In this document: positions 1-11,528 of the stretch, in pieces
Layout: each line of letters opens with the position of its first letter
Position numbering within the stretch: position 1 is the stretch's first letter
Assembly: GCA_034770075.1 (NCBI GenBank)
Contig: CM068383.1
Coordinates: 41,435,222 to 41,499,221 of the forward strand
Length of the DNA: 64,000 nucleotides
Direction: 5' to 3'
Source: Aralia elata
Taxonomy: Eukaryota; Streptophyta; Magnoliopsida; Apiales; Araliaceae
Notes under the pieces: model-generated
Databases searched by the model: none
What the model was told of the DNA's origin: nothing
Seen by the model: the letters and a program-made list of their open reading frames with translations, nothing else
Program-made: the position numbers and the translations under genes

Positions 1-150
1 ATCGGCGACGATAACCGGCGATTACGAGATGGATGTCTGGCGACGAAAACCGGCTCCGACAAGATAACCAACCGGCGACGATAACCGGGGGTTACGAGGT
101 GGGTGACCGGCAACGATACCTGGCCCCGACGAGACGATCATCGGCCTCGA
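1..150 (+). repeat. 70-bp GC-rich tandem repeat, two copies plus a partial third
   Basis: The phrase CGGCGACGATAACCGG recurs with a period of 70 (starts near 1 and 71), and a degenerate third unit starts near 140. Units are about 80% alike by eye. Tandem repeats just upstream of the 3' LTR are common in Tat-type elements. The array probably extends left of the window. Confidence 0.75.
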
Positions 151-311
151 CACCCTTTTCTGAATGTTTTGCATCAATTGCATCTTGCGTTGCATCATAA
201 ATCATATGTGTTGCATCACGTATGCATTGTCATCCTTGTGCACTGTCATTTATGCATCGAGTGTCTATTTCTTTATCCTGTTCATTTCATTAAACATTGC
301 ATGAACATGAT

Positions 312-324
312 AAAGAGGGGCAGC
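312..324 (+). other. Polypurine tract of the Tat-like element
   Basis: AAAGAGGGGCAGC directly abuts the LTR start TGTAGACACC. It is the expected primer for plus-strand DNA synthesis and shows that the following LTR is the 3' LTR of a plus-strand element. Confidence 0.85.
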
Positions 325-2388
325 TGTAGACACCCAAATTTTGCGTTCCCTGTACTAACCATGACAGGAGGGCAAAATCGTCAATTGAACCGGCTTGCGG
401 GAGCGAAGGAATGGGCACAAGTGCGAGCGCCCGACACCACCGCAATATTTGGCGACCAAAGCTGACGTGACAATAAGGCCATTCGAAACAGGCATCCCCG
501 AATGAGGTGGCACGTTTCCCGGAAATTCCCGGACTACAGAATATGAGCCTGTCAGTGAAAACCGACATTACGGCATGAAAATCGAGGCATGGCACGAAAA
601 ACGAGAAAGTCAAACCGTCCAGCCGCAGATTGATCTGCGGCCAAATAGTGCGCCTTTTGAAAACACGGAACACGAAACACGGAACTCGAAACCAGGCGAG
701 TGGAAGGCAGGCGGCTGGCTTTGGCCAGCCTATTTCAGCCCAGTTTCGTGCAGCATACAGGGAGTTCAGCAAATTGGGAAGAAGGGAGGATTCAACAACA
801 AGAAGCACGGAAATAGAGAGAAAAAAGAGAGAAATTTTGCCATCAAATAGGAAGAAAAGAGAGAAAAAAAGAGAGAATTTAATTCTTTTGATTTTGATTG
901 TATCAAATACACTCCTTATCCTATTCAAATACACAAGTTCACATCCCTTTGAGATCAATTGCAAGGTGAAAACTCCTATTTGTTCTAGCCATTTATATCA
1001 TATTGATTGGTTAAATTAGATGTAATTTTCATGTATCTTGTTGAACAATCATGGATTAGGGATTATTAGTGAGGGTTCCATCGGAATAAAATTCTTCCTA
1101 ATAACCCGAGGATATCCAATTGATGAAATTTCTAGCTTGTTTATGGTGATTCATTGGGTGTAATTTATTTGGACTGTCATTTTCGGATATCATGGTGTGT
1201 TAGATAAATCCGGGTTGGTTAGTCAGGTAGTATGCATTTTGTGGGCATGTAGTAATCTCGTGTGAGCCTAGGAATGCGACCCCGTGGTCCAAATCCGATG
1301 ATGGACTTTTTGATGTATGTAATAGATTCAGGGTGCTCGTTTTTTTTGTAACATGTAATCATCGGGCCTTAAAACGACGCCAATGCGAGAATCGGGTTTA
1401 AGGCCCCGTAGTAGTGGAACATGTGATTGTTGGCGTTCGGAGATGTTTTGATGGCTTACATGCCCATGAATAGCCCCGACGCGTGTTTATGCTTGATTAG
1501 ATTTTGTGTCATAAAAATGACTTCAAGAATTAAACGATGAAGGTTTTTTTATTAAAATCAAACAAGCTAGGTTATTAGAATCACGAGGTTAAAAATTGGA
1601 AGTGTTAATAAATATCGATTTCTACTAAACGAGAAGGCCAAAGAAAATCATTTTCAACCATCACCAAAAATGGCTTTTATGAATGAACGAAATGTTTTAT
1701 TAGACCTTTGTGCATAGGGGTTAAAGATATCCTAGAAATTGCCCATCATTTTATGAAAGCAATGTATAGATTTCGATTTCTATTTTGACAAAGGTTTAAA
1801 AGATTCTTGTTTTGCCAAAACAAACGCCTAATAAAATCTCATAGCTTTTGACAAATAAAATCCAACCTTTCGCACGAACAAAGGGGCTCTCTCGTATTAA
1901 TGGAAGCGACATTCTAAAACATTCCCGGAATAAAACACGATTTTTCATAAAAGCCAAATGTGTCAACTCACCACAACATTCATATAGGCACACACACACA
2001 CACGCTCGCATACACACACAGTTCATGAATTAAAGGATAGGACAGCATCAAGATTGCGGTAACCGTGTTCCACGGAAGTCGGGGGGGTGCCTAACACCTT
2101 CCCCTCGCTTAAGCAAGCCCCCGAACTCTATGAATCTCGGTTCGCAGATCAATTAATTCGGAGTCACATATGAGCCAGCGATTTATAAAAAAACGAAAAC
2201 TCGGATGAGTTGGTACATCCATTTCAAATATACCAACTGGCGACTCTGGTTAATTGGCTCATCATAAAAAACGATCTTTCAAAATCCCGTCGACATTAAC
2301 GCCGACCTTTTCCAAAAAATCATTTAATCAAGAGGCTAAAATTGGAAAAGACTAAAAAATACACATGAAGAGAAACCCGGCGTCGACA
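325..2388 (+). repeat. 3' LTR of the Tat-like element
   Basis: 2064 bp, starting TGTAGACACC and ending GGCGTCGACA. It contains an 18-bp palindrome CCGCAGAT-TG-ATCTGCGG at 623-640, an A/G-rich stretch near 775-885 and a CA-rich microsatellite near 1988-2020. The minus-strand solo LTR at 31978-34059 is a diverged homologue over its whole length. Short open frames here (for example 103-465 and 575-1019) do not resemble proteins and overlap the LTR. Confidence 0.85.
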
Positions 2389-2636
2389 AAGGTTACTTAA
2401 TTAGAAAAGTAGCTAGCTTGTTTCACTGTCCCAGTTAACTTATTTACTTTACAATACTATGTATGTGTTACATATATTTTAATATACCACACATAATACA
2501 ATATATAGCACACAAATTGCACTTATTATTTATATACTTACATATAGTACATATGTAATATAGATTATACATTACACATATTCATTGAAAATGTATTATA
2601 TCACATAATATTTCCCATACAAAATGGAAGTTATAC
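2389..2636. other. Short AT-rich stretch between two elements, no gene
   Basis: About 250 bp lie between the Tat-like LTR and the old minus-strand gypsy-type element. They are AT-rich with many TATA and ACATA runs and no coding signal. This is the left target flank of the old element; its last five bases (tatac) pair with tatgc at 35453-35457 as a decayed TSD. Confidence 0.6.
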
Positions 2637-3706
2637 TATAACGACCCCAAATTATGAACAATCCAACTCTTCACTTCGGTCATTAACAATACATCTTCAC
2701 TCTGACTCTACAAAATTATTCAATGTTATACTTATTAAAATGCGGAATAATTTTAAGCTTTTCAGTTTTCTTTCTCATCTTTCCCTGAATCATAACCTTT
2801 AGCATTACATATTCTAGAATCATATTCATTCTATGATTCACTTCATCATTATTTCGAAATAAGGCCTTACATCTCCGATTATTATTCTTACATGTAGGAT
2901 AATATTACTTCACATCAAAACAATTGAATCTTACAACTCATTGTAAATTACACATTTTAAATCATCAAGTACATTTATCAAACTCTTAAACATGGTTCAA
3001 CTTAACTACATCAACTACGTTTATTTAATCTCCATGCTTCACTTTGATATATGCTTTTCAAGCATCACATAACGTTACCTTGGATCCTTAACCTGCAAAA
3101 ATGGTTATTTGCAATAATGAGCTCGACAGCTCAGCATAAGTAACAGTTTGCATGCATCACGTAACAGATAATAACATGCTCAACATACATCTCATATTCA
3201 TTATGCTAGTTTAACATACATTTGACAATTCACGTAACAAGTAAAAAGATTGAGTTCCTTACTCAACCAACATTCTCTATTCAATCATTAGTCATAAGTT
3301 GACTATAACATTTCATGTTGACAATATATGCAATTCGTCATGCGATTTCAAAATAAATTACACAATTTAACATCAAGTTCACATAGCAAATAGGAACTGA
3401 AAGACTTGCCTGGTTTGTAGATTACCAGCTTATATTTATCTGAACTTCATGTATCCTACACGATATATATAATCATGTACATCATTTATTAGCCACGTAG
3501 TAACACTTAGTATTAATTCTACTTAACATTTCATAATCCTTCATTTTGTTACGTTCCACTTTAATCAACACTTAACCTTTAGTTAAGTCTTAAACATTGC
3601 TTTACATTAGAATGTATAATGTTTATAAGTAATTCTTGTTTAGGGTAACATAGCATGACCAAAAGAAAAAGAATTAAAAACAAGAAAATTTTCATTTTCA
3701 GCAATT

Positions 3707-3836
3707 CCCGTCGGAGCGAGAAAATTACTACACAAAACTCTCGTCGGGGCGAGACCTCGCCGGGGCGAGAAATTCCTTCACAAAATTCTCGCCGGGGCAA
3801 GAAATTTAGCTTAATGAGCTCGCCGGTGCGAGCTTC
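3707..3836. repeat. GC-rich palindrome array in the old LTR
   Basis: Five variants of TCTCGCC-GG-GGCGAGA start near 3709, 3742, 3758, 3790 and 3821, so spacing is about 32 bp with one 16-bp step. The consensus arms pair perfectly. The matching array in the other LTR copy (about 17167-17293) has its 16-bp step in a different place. The array stands out against very AT-rich surroundings. Confidence 0.8.
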
Positions 3837-5403
3837 ATGAATTCCAGATTTTGCAGTTCGCGAACTAGTGCAATTCCAGACCAAAATTTCCAATTTCTTC
3901 ATTTTATCAACAAATTAAACATACCCAAATATTATAATCTTTGTAGAAATAATACCCAACATGTATACAATAATTCTAACATTTTAAATAACTTAAACAA
4001 CCAATCTAAAAGCTTAAAAATCCCAATTCACACTAGTTTTATAAACTTTTACAAATTTAGCGCAATCAATCGTTACGGATTCGTTTCTCAACCAATTTGG
4101 TCGGTTCAACTTCCGTTGTTTTCGTTTTTTAACGCATAACAACAATCCATCATCAATTTACAATTTATACCTTAGATTAAGAACTAATTTTAACCCCAAA
4201 ATAGGCTATAATGCACATGTATCAACAAAAATTAAGTTCTTCATCTTTCATGCATGAACATGAATTTGATCACTGAAACTCAATTACAAACATCATAGAA
4301 TGGATTATATATACTCAAAAACACAAATATAACAAATTTCTTCACAAATTTCTCATCAAAACTAATTTCATAATGAAGAACTCAAAGGAAAATAAAAATA
4401 CAAAGGTTTAGGGTTATTTTATACTTCATTCTAAGCAAATAATTTCTTCCTCTTTGATTTTTCCAAAACTCCTCACCAATTCATAGAGAGCTTTCTCTCC
4501 TAATTCTCTCTTCCTCCCTTCTTCTGAGTTTTTTTTAACGTAACTTTCACTTTGCACAGTTACACATGGGAAAGGTTTTCATCAGTTAAAAAATATGAAG
4601 AGTCTCAAGGCCATGTTTGGCTAGACTCATTAAATCCCATTTTTAGCTTATTTAAATAATCTTTCCTACCATATGATATTTTGTCACACCTATTAAATCT
4701 TAATTAAACTTATTATATTAATAAATCCAATTAAGCTTATTAATAATTCCAATTAAAACCTTGTTGACAAAATTATAATTCAATTTAGTCAAACTATAAT
4801 TTTATTAAATCAATCATTTTATTCAATAAAACATTAATCCTCTAATTTAATTATTTAATTAAATTAGAATATTACCATTCTATTAGCGTAACAGAATACA
4901 CACCAACGATAAAATTGCTTATCATCAACTACTCAATATTATCATACCTAAATAATTTTCGTCAAATATTTATTCGATAAATATTTTAATCTACGAAATT
5001 CACAATCATACTACATTAACATGTTACATTTATATGTAACACATTACTTTTTTATTTTATTAAAATAAATATACATATCTTCATTTAAGTGAATTACTCT
5101 CATTATTCATGAAATTTAATTCATAACAATTCCATTGCCCACAAAACATAACAATTAAATTATATTATTTCATAATATAATATTCAACTTACTAATATCT
5201 TTTTCGTAACCATTTCCTTCACTTCATTCAATGGTTTAATTAACTATTAAAACCTCTTTCCCTAAATATACGAATATAATTCTCTTTACATCAAATCATA
5301 TATTTCACAATATATATCACATATATACACATACTCAAAACTCAAAACGTCACATAATAAGAATTTTATTTATTAAATTCTTATTAAATAATTTCTAAAA
5401 ATC

Positions 5404-5451
5404 TGGGTTGTCACATCCTTCCCTCCTTATAAGGATTCCGTCCTCGGAATC
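5404..5451 (-). other. Second LTR-start/polypurine/hairpin module inside the LTR
   Basis: On the minus strand a hairpin (arms GATTCCG and CGGAATC, loop AGGA, 5434-5451) is followed by a purine run ending about 5414 and then TGTGACAACCC. That is the usual order at a 3' LTR border, yet the homology between the two LTR copies continues 280 bp further, to 5697 and 35452. The module is therefore an internal duplicate of the border. Confidence 0.7.
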
Positions 5452-5697
5452 AACGAAAAGTCCCTTACTCGGTTTTCACTAAATCTCTTTCACAATTATC
5501 GTTGAATAACTCCAACGCATTACCTTAGTGTGGATTTTATTTCATCACCTTCACTTAAACTTGAAACACTTCGAGTATTATATATTCTTTAACCCTTTAA
5601 CGCATTCATTTCCTTTCTCTAAGGATCATTGCATAACATATTCATTGTAATATAAAATATCCTGATTTAGCATCGTACAAATATTCGGGATATCACA

Positions 5698-5733
5698 TTC
5701 ATCCCTTCTTCTAAGAATTTCGTCCTCGAAATT
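5698..5733 (-). other. Polypurine tract and hairpin of the old element
   Basis: On the minus strand, arms AATTTCG and CGAAATT around loop AGGA (5716-5733) precede a purine run that abuts the LTR start TGTGATATCCC. It has the same architecture as the border of the intact Tekay-like element but different stem bases that still pair. Confidence 0.7.
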
Positions 5734-7389
5734 TTAATTTACTAATATTCGTTCCTTCCAGCTATCCAAATGGACATTACATTAATCTCAACTTATTCAT
5801 TAGGTTCTATGACCAAGTTCTTTCTCTAAGGATCTTTCTAAGATCATCGCATTCTTCACATCCTTATTTCTTTTTATAAATTCCTCATCATTACTTATCA
5901 TTAACTAGATTTATCTCTTCCCTTTCTGGAGTTTCATTTCTTTCTCGGATTTATTATAGTTTGTTTACTTATCAACACCTGCCACATTCTATAACCTATC
6001 CCTTTTTAAGGAATATTTTCTTTCCACTTCCACCTTTCAAGAGAATAAGAATCTTTCACAATTGTTCAATAATTGGGAAGCAGTATGAATAACTCAAGAA
6101 TTTAAAGATACATTCAAAAACTTTCAATATTATGTTGAGGAGTCGTAAAGACTTGAACCTTGTCCTAGGTTAACAGATATTTCTACTGTAACCTTTAACA
6201 GTCAAAGACTATGGACCATCTCTTCTCGTACTCCAAGTGATCAGCCCTTCGTACTATGTATTGTGCATATACATATTAACGCTACTGCGTATCCCCTAGT
6301 ATAGGGTTAGTTCACCTCAGACTTAATACAAATTCCACATCAGAATAAACTGGTTTGGCATAAAATCTCAAAGAATTCTTGAACTTCATAAACACTTTTC
6401 AATAGTTGTCTAGTCGAATCAATTAGCATAAACCTTGAACAACAATTCGGACATTAGTCAAAACATTTTTAGCCAACTCAATTGGCATATCTTTTCATAA
6501 CTTAAAAGAAAACCAAAATTCTTTTATGATGTCATGATACCGTACCGTTTTCATAGTACGTTGCGGATGACGTCATTTTGGGACTTTGTCATACTATATC
6601 ATACCATAGTGGGCTGACGATCCTTCGATCACATCCAACACTAGGTTCAGTTGCATTGATGACTCCATCGTTCAAAATACATTTTGATAATTTCAAATCA
6701 TTTTTGTCTAGTTGAAACAATTAGCATAGACGTACAAATAATAACACCTTTTTAAATCTTATGGGTTCAAACATTGACCCAATATATTTTTGAGAACACA
6801 AAATTGCGAATATTAGCACGATATCAATAAATTTCGAAAATCTAGCATAGCTAGAAGAATTAGAATCTCCATTTTCTCTCCATCAACTTCAATCTTTACT
6901 CCATTGCTTCATTACTCAATCATTCTCTCATTCTTCAATATTATCAATGCTCTCTATACCATAACTTTTCTATACCCAATACAGTTCATCAAACTTACCA
7001 CACTTTGGAAATTCAGGAATTTACCACAATCATATGGGTTTAGGAACTTATCCTAGTCAGACCAAAATCGTCCATTCGCTGAGGGGTTCCACCATACGAT
7101 TATGACTCACGAACCTACCATAAGTATGAGTTTTAAGAACCGTACCTAATCTTAAATATTCTCCAACTATCAAATATAAATATGAGAAAAGAATCACCTT
7201 CTCGCCATATGTATAACGATAGTGCGACACCAATATTTCAATGATTATCAATATAGGAAACTAAGTGGTTGTCGAACCAACTCGACCACTAATCAATATA
7301 GGAAGCTGAGCGGTTGTTAAACCATGGACAAATCCCGTCCAATACCAGGATTTGTTCAACTCAACCACTATATTAATATAGGAAGCTAA
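5734..7389 (-). other. Internal noncoding region of the old element, part 1
   Basis: 1.65 kb with no reading frame resembling a retroelement protein on either strand. From about 6145 to 6330 it holds a copy of the conserved LTR block also found at 51590-51745 and in other LTR families, so part of this interval probably derives from an LTR. Near 7260-7389 the phrase about an AATATAGGAAGCT run recurs three times. Confidence 0.55.
6145..6330 (-). repeat. Fragment carrying the conserved LTR block
   Basis: It contains GATCAGCC, a GTAC pair, the TGCA...TTAACGC stretch and a hairpin CCCTA-GTA-TAGGG at 6294-6306. It is close to the block in the minus-strand Tekay-like LTR (51590-51745). No LTR ends were found around it, so it is either an undelimited LTR fragment or sequence shared by the old element's interior. 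Confidence 0.6.
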
Positions 7390-10300
7390 TGTGACGCCCC
7401 CAAATTCGGGTCTCAAATGCCCGGATTCGGTCATCACGATCCAATACAAACATCCACCTCTAACAACATACAATAACTAAATGCGGAATGTAATAAACAT
7501 ATGTTGTTCATTCAAAAGGTGTTACTAGTCCCAAGATTCGATAACCTCAATACATAACACAAAACATGCCCTAAATATTACTCAGGGTTCAAATTACATT
7601 AATAGTAAATTAAACTAAGCATGAAACAAGGCCAGCTACTTGAAGTCTATTACTTCATCTTTTCTTTGCCCTTACCCTTCCCTGAAGTTTCGGGTTTAAC
7701 TGCAATAAGAGTCATGATATAGCAAGGATGAGCAACTAGTTTGCTCAGCAAGTTTAAATATAACAAGAAAGGATATATCATGAATGACGGAATATATATA
7801 CAAGAGATTCAACAATATGAATATCGGAAGCACGGATAGTAATTACTTTTAGAATAAATAATAGTCAAGTAGACTTTGAACAATAAACTTCCAATGGAAT
7901 CAATAGCTAATTGACCCTTTGGTTACTGGCTACAGAATAAGTACTTTAGGGGATCAGCCTCGCGTACGCTATGTATATGCATAACATTTAACTCTGCTGT
8001 GTGTACCTTATATTAGATACCTAGGGTACTCCCCTATAATAAAAGGGGTGTTCATTTCAGTCTAAGAATCCATACCATTGATTGGTCCGGATAGCTTTTA
8101 TAAATTCTCATATATTTGCCTGACCGAACAAGGGCCCAGACTCAATCTTAAACAGTTCGCGAATTATGAAACTTTAATGAATGTACAAATCCAAGACTGT
8201 ACGAGTTTAACTGCACCGAGTACGAGTGTCAATAATATCGATGTGGATTAATTTTAAGTTGATTAAACCACTTAAGCATTCTTGGGAATAAAATTTCATG
8301 CTACAATACAATAATAGCCTGCTCGAATATAATTGAGTAGGATTAAAGAAGATTTCACAGGGTAGAGTTTCAGAAAAAAGGGAACTTGCCTGTCTGCTCA
8401 GCTACAATTAATTTTTAGCTTTAACTATCTGGCCTTGAAGGACATAACATTGATAAAGTCGGTCTATCAATTAGCATTGCATAGTTGTATATCGGTACAC
8501 CGTCTTATGCTATTTATTTAGCGGATAAACAATTCACATAGCATATAAGTCAATAGACCATCCTCAATCCCATAAGATACTTAATTGATCTGTAGACTGA
8601 GAAATTATTTACTAACAATGTTTTCCTTAGGTGATAAACACTTTCTAACAATTACTTATAACGGTTTTAATTCATTTACATTACTTTATTAACTCTATTA
8701 ACATTTAATTACTATTGAACATTAGTTAACATAAATTAATTAAGGACCTTTAGCTATTATTTAAAAATAAATAATAGTTAATCATCGTTACTTATCATTA
8801 CCCTTATTTGTCTCTAAGTATGGGTTAATAATCCTTATTTATTATAAATAATAAATTTATTAGTGCATCACTAACTAATTTTAACATTAATTAAAATAAT
8901 TTATTAACTCTACTCCTACTTAATTTTTATTTACTATTAATTATGTAACCATTACTTTTGTTTATTAATGACAAATAATTAATTTATTACTCTTACTCAC
9001 ACTTAATTATTATTTAACAACAATTCAATAATAATCAAGTAATTATTATCTTTATTAGCTTTATTCATACTTAATTATTATTTAATATTAATTAAATAAT
9101 AATTAATTATTTGTTACATTTATTTATTATTTATGGTAAAAAAATAATTAATTTAATTAGTGCATTGTTAATTCAAATAATAACCAATAATCAAGCAATG
9201 AGACTTCACTCGTTAGTTATTTTGTCTGAACCAACCAATGAATTACACAACCAATTTGGAAGATAATTCAATTATTATATAATTTTACTCATGATAATAA
9301 TTATATGTTCATTCCTTCCTGCCCAAAATCAACAGCCACTATTATCACGATATTATAACAAGCTCCTGAAATCCTACTAACCAGAATTATTATTCAACGC
9401 AATAGACAAAAAATTTCCAAACAGATTCATAGCAGTACTGGTTTTGGTTTCCATGAACAGCCAAAGGCTGAATTTCACACGAAAAGAATTGTCGACAGAG
9501 CACTTAACATCAAAATGGAACGCAAACTGGTTCAGGCATTACATCAACCACAGGCTGGGCATTCTAAGCCACAACACTGGCCTATTTACTATACACATTC
9601 ATGCTGCCCGAACCTTTTGGTTCTTCAATACCAGAGTTCAACATAAACCCAATACAAGAAACAACACAATACAATCCAAGCACAACACTAAAGAAAAGAA
9701 AAAAAAAACCTAAATCATAAGAAGACTGTCACAGCTCGGTATACCTCAGCGTTGGGTCGGCACGAAGATGGCTTCTAGCTGCTGTCCTTCTCCTTCCCCC
9801 AAAGTAGGTGACCAAGCTGGACATTCACAGCCAATTCCCTTTTGAATTTTTCCTTCTCTCTTCTGATTTCTCTCTCTCTAATTTGGCTCACAATATCGGC
9901 AGCTCTGGTTAGGGTTTAGGGCTTCAATTTATAACGAATTATTTATCCAATTAGCTGGGTAATACCTTAATCGATCGAGTCAAGGACCAATGGTAGGAGG
10001 GGGTAGGCGACCGATTGTTCACATCAGCCCCATCAATACCCAACTAGCTTTGGCCGGCACCCTCGAGCTGCGTAGTCCCGTCGGTCGAATCACCGAATGC
10101 TTAGAACCCTTGGTCCGTTTGTAGTTGCTCGGTCGCCCATGTCGAGTCCATGAATAACCGCCGGTCGCTAGGCTCGTTCCCTGCTATTGCCGGCACTTGA
10201 CATCTCCGTTTCTCTCCCGTTCCGTCTGATTGAAAGCCCTAGGTTGCTAGGTTCGGCTCACCCCTATTCCCTCTTCTCGGTTTGGTCTGATTTGAGGTTT

Positions 10301-10857
10301 GGAATCCCTTTGCTCGGCTTTCCCCAATTCACTTACCGATTGCCCAAATCAATTAGGAATAGATCCAATCCGTTTGCCATGATTCAACCCGACTGGAAAA
10401 AGGGAATGGACTCAGCCCAATTGATTTAGCTTGACCTAGTCCACTCGGCTAAAAGGGAAATGGGCCAATCCAAATGAAAGAAAAGTGACCCAATTAAATT
10501 ATTAACCTTATGTTTCTAATATTTAAATTAAATAACTAATTCAATTAATTAATTATTTAAAATGTTTGTTTTAACAATAATTCCTCATTCGAATTATTTA
10601 ATCCGATAATGATAAAATGAAATTATTTACTTAAATTTTTACCAATTTTCTTGCCAACCAACTCTTAGGGTTAAATCACTAATTTATTCAAACTATTAGT
10701 GAATCCCTTTATTGCAAAGAAAATTATTAGATCATATGGTTATACAATTTAATAATAATACTCCATATAGATCTAATTAAGTCCGTAAAATTAAACAAAA
10801 TAAATTTCAAATATCCAAATAAATTGGTAACAAAGTTTAATATTCTTGGATATTATA
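7390..10857 (-). mobile_element. Solo LTR of the Tekay-like family, older copy
   Basis: The left end is TGTGACGCCCCC and the right end TGGATATTATA, a decayed form of the CTGGACATTACA end seen in relatives. GCTAA at 7385-7389 and 10858-10862 is an exact TSD. At 3468 bp it is shorter than the 4.05-4.07-kb relatives, mainly from losses in its AT-rich arrays. It keeps the conserved block (about 7930-8080), the TATA/telobox region on the minus strand near 9915-9940 and an AT-rich middle. No internal coding region is attached. The ORFs at 9444-9713 and 10187-10429 are LTR sequence. Confidence 0.85.
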
Positions 10858-10862
10858 GCTAA

Positions 10863-11481
10863 GTAGTTTTCAAACCAAGCACAAATTCTCGTCCCATACC
10901 AAGAATCGTACAACTCAGCCACTAACATGAGTCCTCAATTGAAATCCCACCTAACTTCATCTTGCTCTTAACTTAACTCTTTGCTTGATACGAATTGCTC
11001 ATATTTTATCATCCATAACTCCTCGTGAGTTTACCTCGTACTATTTCATAGTACCATCTCTTTATAGCATCATGCTACAACTATTTAATCATTTAAGATC
11101 TTCTGACATTTTACAACTTTAACAGATCACGTAGTGATCTCATTCTATCATCAACTTCTTCTTACGATTCTTTCTTATCTCATGATCGTCTCATCCTACG
11201 ATCTTCTTTATTCTTCTCTTTAATCACGTTATCTTATGATTAATCAACTCAGGTGTTCCCTATTCTTTTAGCTCTTCAGGTTATTCTTTGAACCTAATCA
11301 TTTTATCATAATCTTGTCTCACATGAATTCTCTAAACTCTATTTGAGTTCATCCTTATCATTAATACCATGTTCATCTTATAGACATCGTCTATTTAATA
11401 ATACCATCTTTATTACTGGAGTCAGGTAACTCCTGGTTCTCATCTTTTATAACTCTTCAAGATTCTTCTTTGAATTTCCTT

Positions 11482-11484
<3 letters not shown>
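10863..11484 (-). other. Internal noncoding region of the old element, part 2
   Basis: Pyrimidine-rich AT-rich DNA between the two solo LTRs. Neither strand shows a coding frame. It resumes the old element after the GCTAA duplication. Confidence 0.55.

Positions 11485-11525
<41 letters not shown>
11485..11525. repeat. TA microsatellite, left half
   Basis: 41 bp of alternating TA abut the next solo LTR. The repeat resumes at 15579-15605 on the other side, so the LTR inserted within one TA tract. Confidence 0.95.

Positions 11526-11528
<3 letters not shown>

Larger units (their letters stand above)
1..2388 (+). mobile_element. 3' end of a Tat/Ogre-like Ty3/gypsy retrotransposon
   Basis: The window opens inside the 3' untranslated part of a long-LTR gypsy element. 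A GC-rich tandem repeat and a noncoding stretch lead to a polypurine tract (312-324) and a 2.06-kb LTR that begins TGTAGACACC and ends CGGCGTCGACA. A solo LTR with the same ends lies at 31978-34059 in the opposite orientation, which confirms both borders. The 5' LTR and coding region are left of the window, so the TSD cannot be tested. Assignment to the Tat/Ogre group rests on the tract sequence, LTR ends, LTR length and the repeats before the 3' LTR; it is an inference. Confidence 0.75.
2637..5697 (-). repeat. 3' LTR of the old gypsy-type element (left copy)
   Basis: 3061 bp. The outer end reads TATAACGACCCC where the other copy has TGTAACGACCCC, so its second base has mutated. The inner end is ...GGGATATCACA, followed by a polypurine-tract complement. 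It matches the right copy almost throughout, with scattered changes. It contains a GC-rich palindrome array at 3709-3835 and an internal second LTR-end/polypurine module at about 5408-5451. Short ORFs such as 3837-4139, repeated at 17287-17598, are the same LTR segment in both copies and are not genes. Confidence 0.85.

Noticed and set aside
1988..2020. CA-rich microsatellite as a regulatory or Z-DNA element
   Set aside because: Short and imperfect; the homologous solo LTR has a different GT/CA tract there.
3707..3836. CRISPR-like array (palindromic repeats with near-regular spacing)
   Set aside because: Units are degenerate, spacers are not unique, and it lies in a plant LTR with no cas genes.
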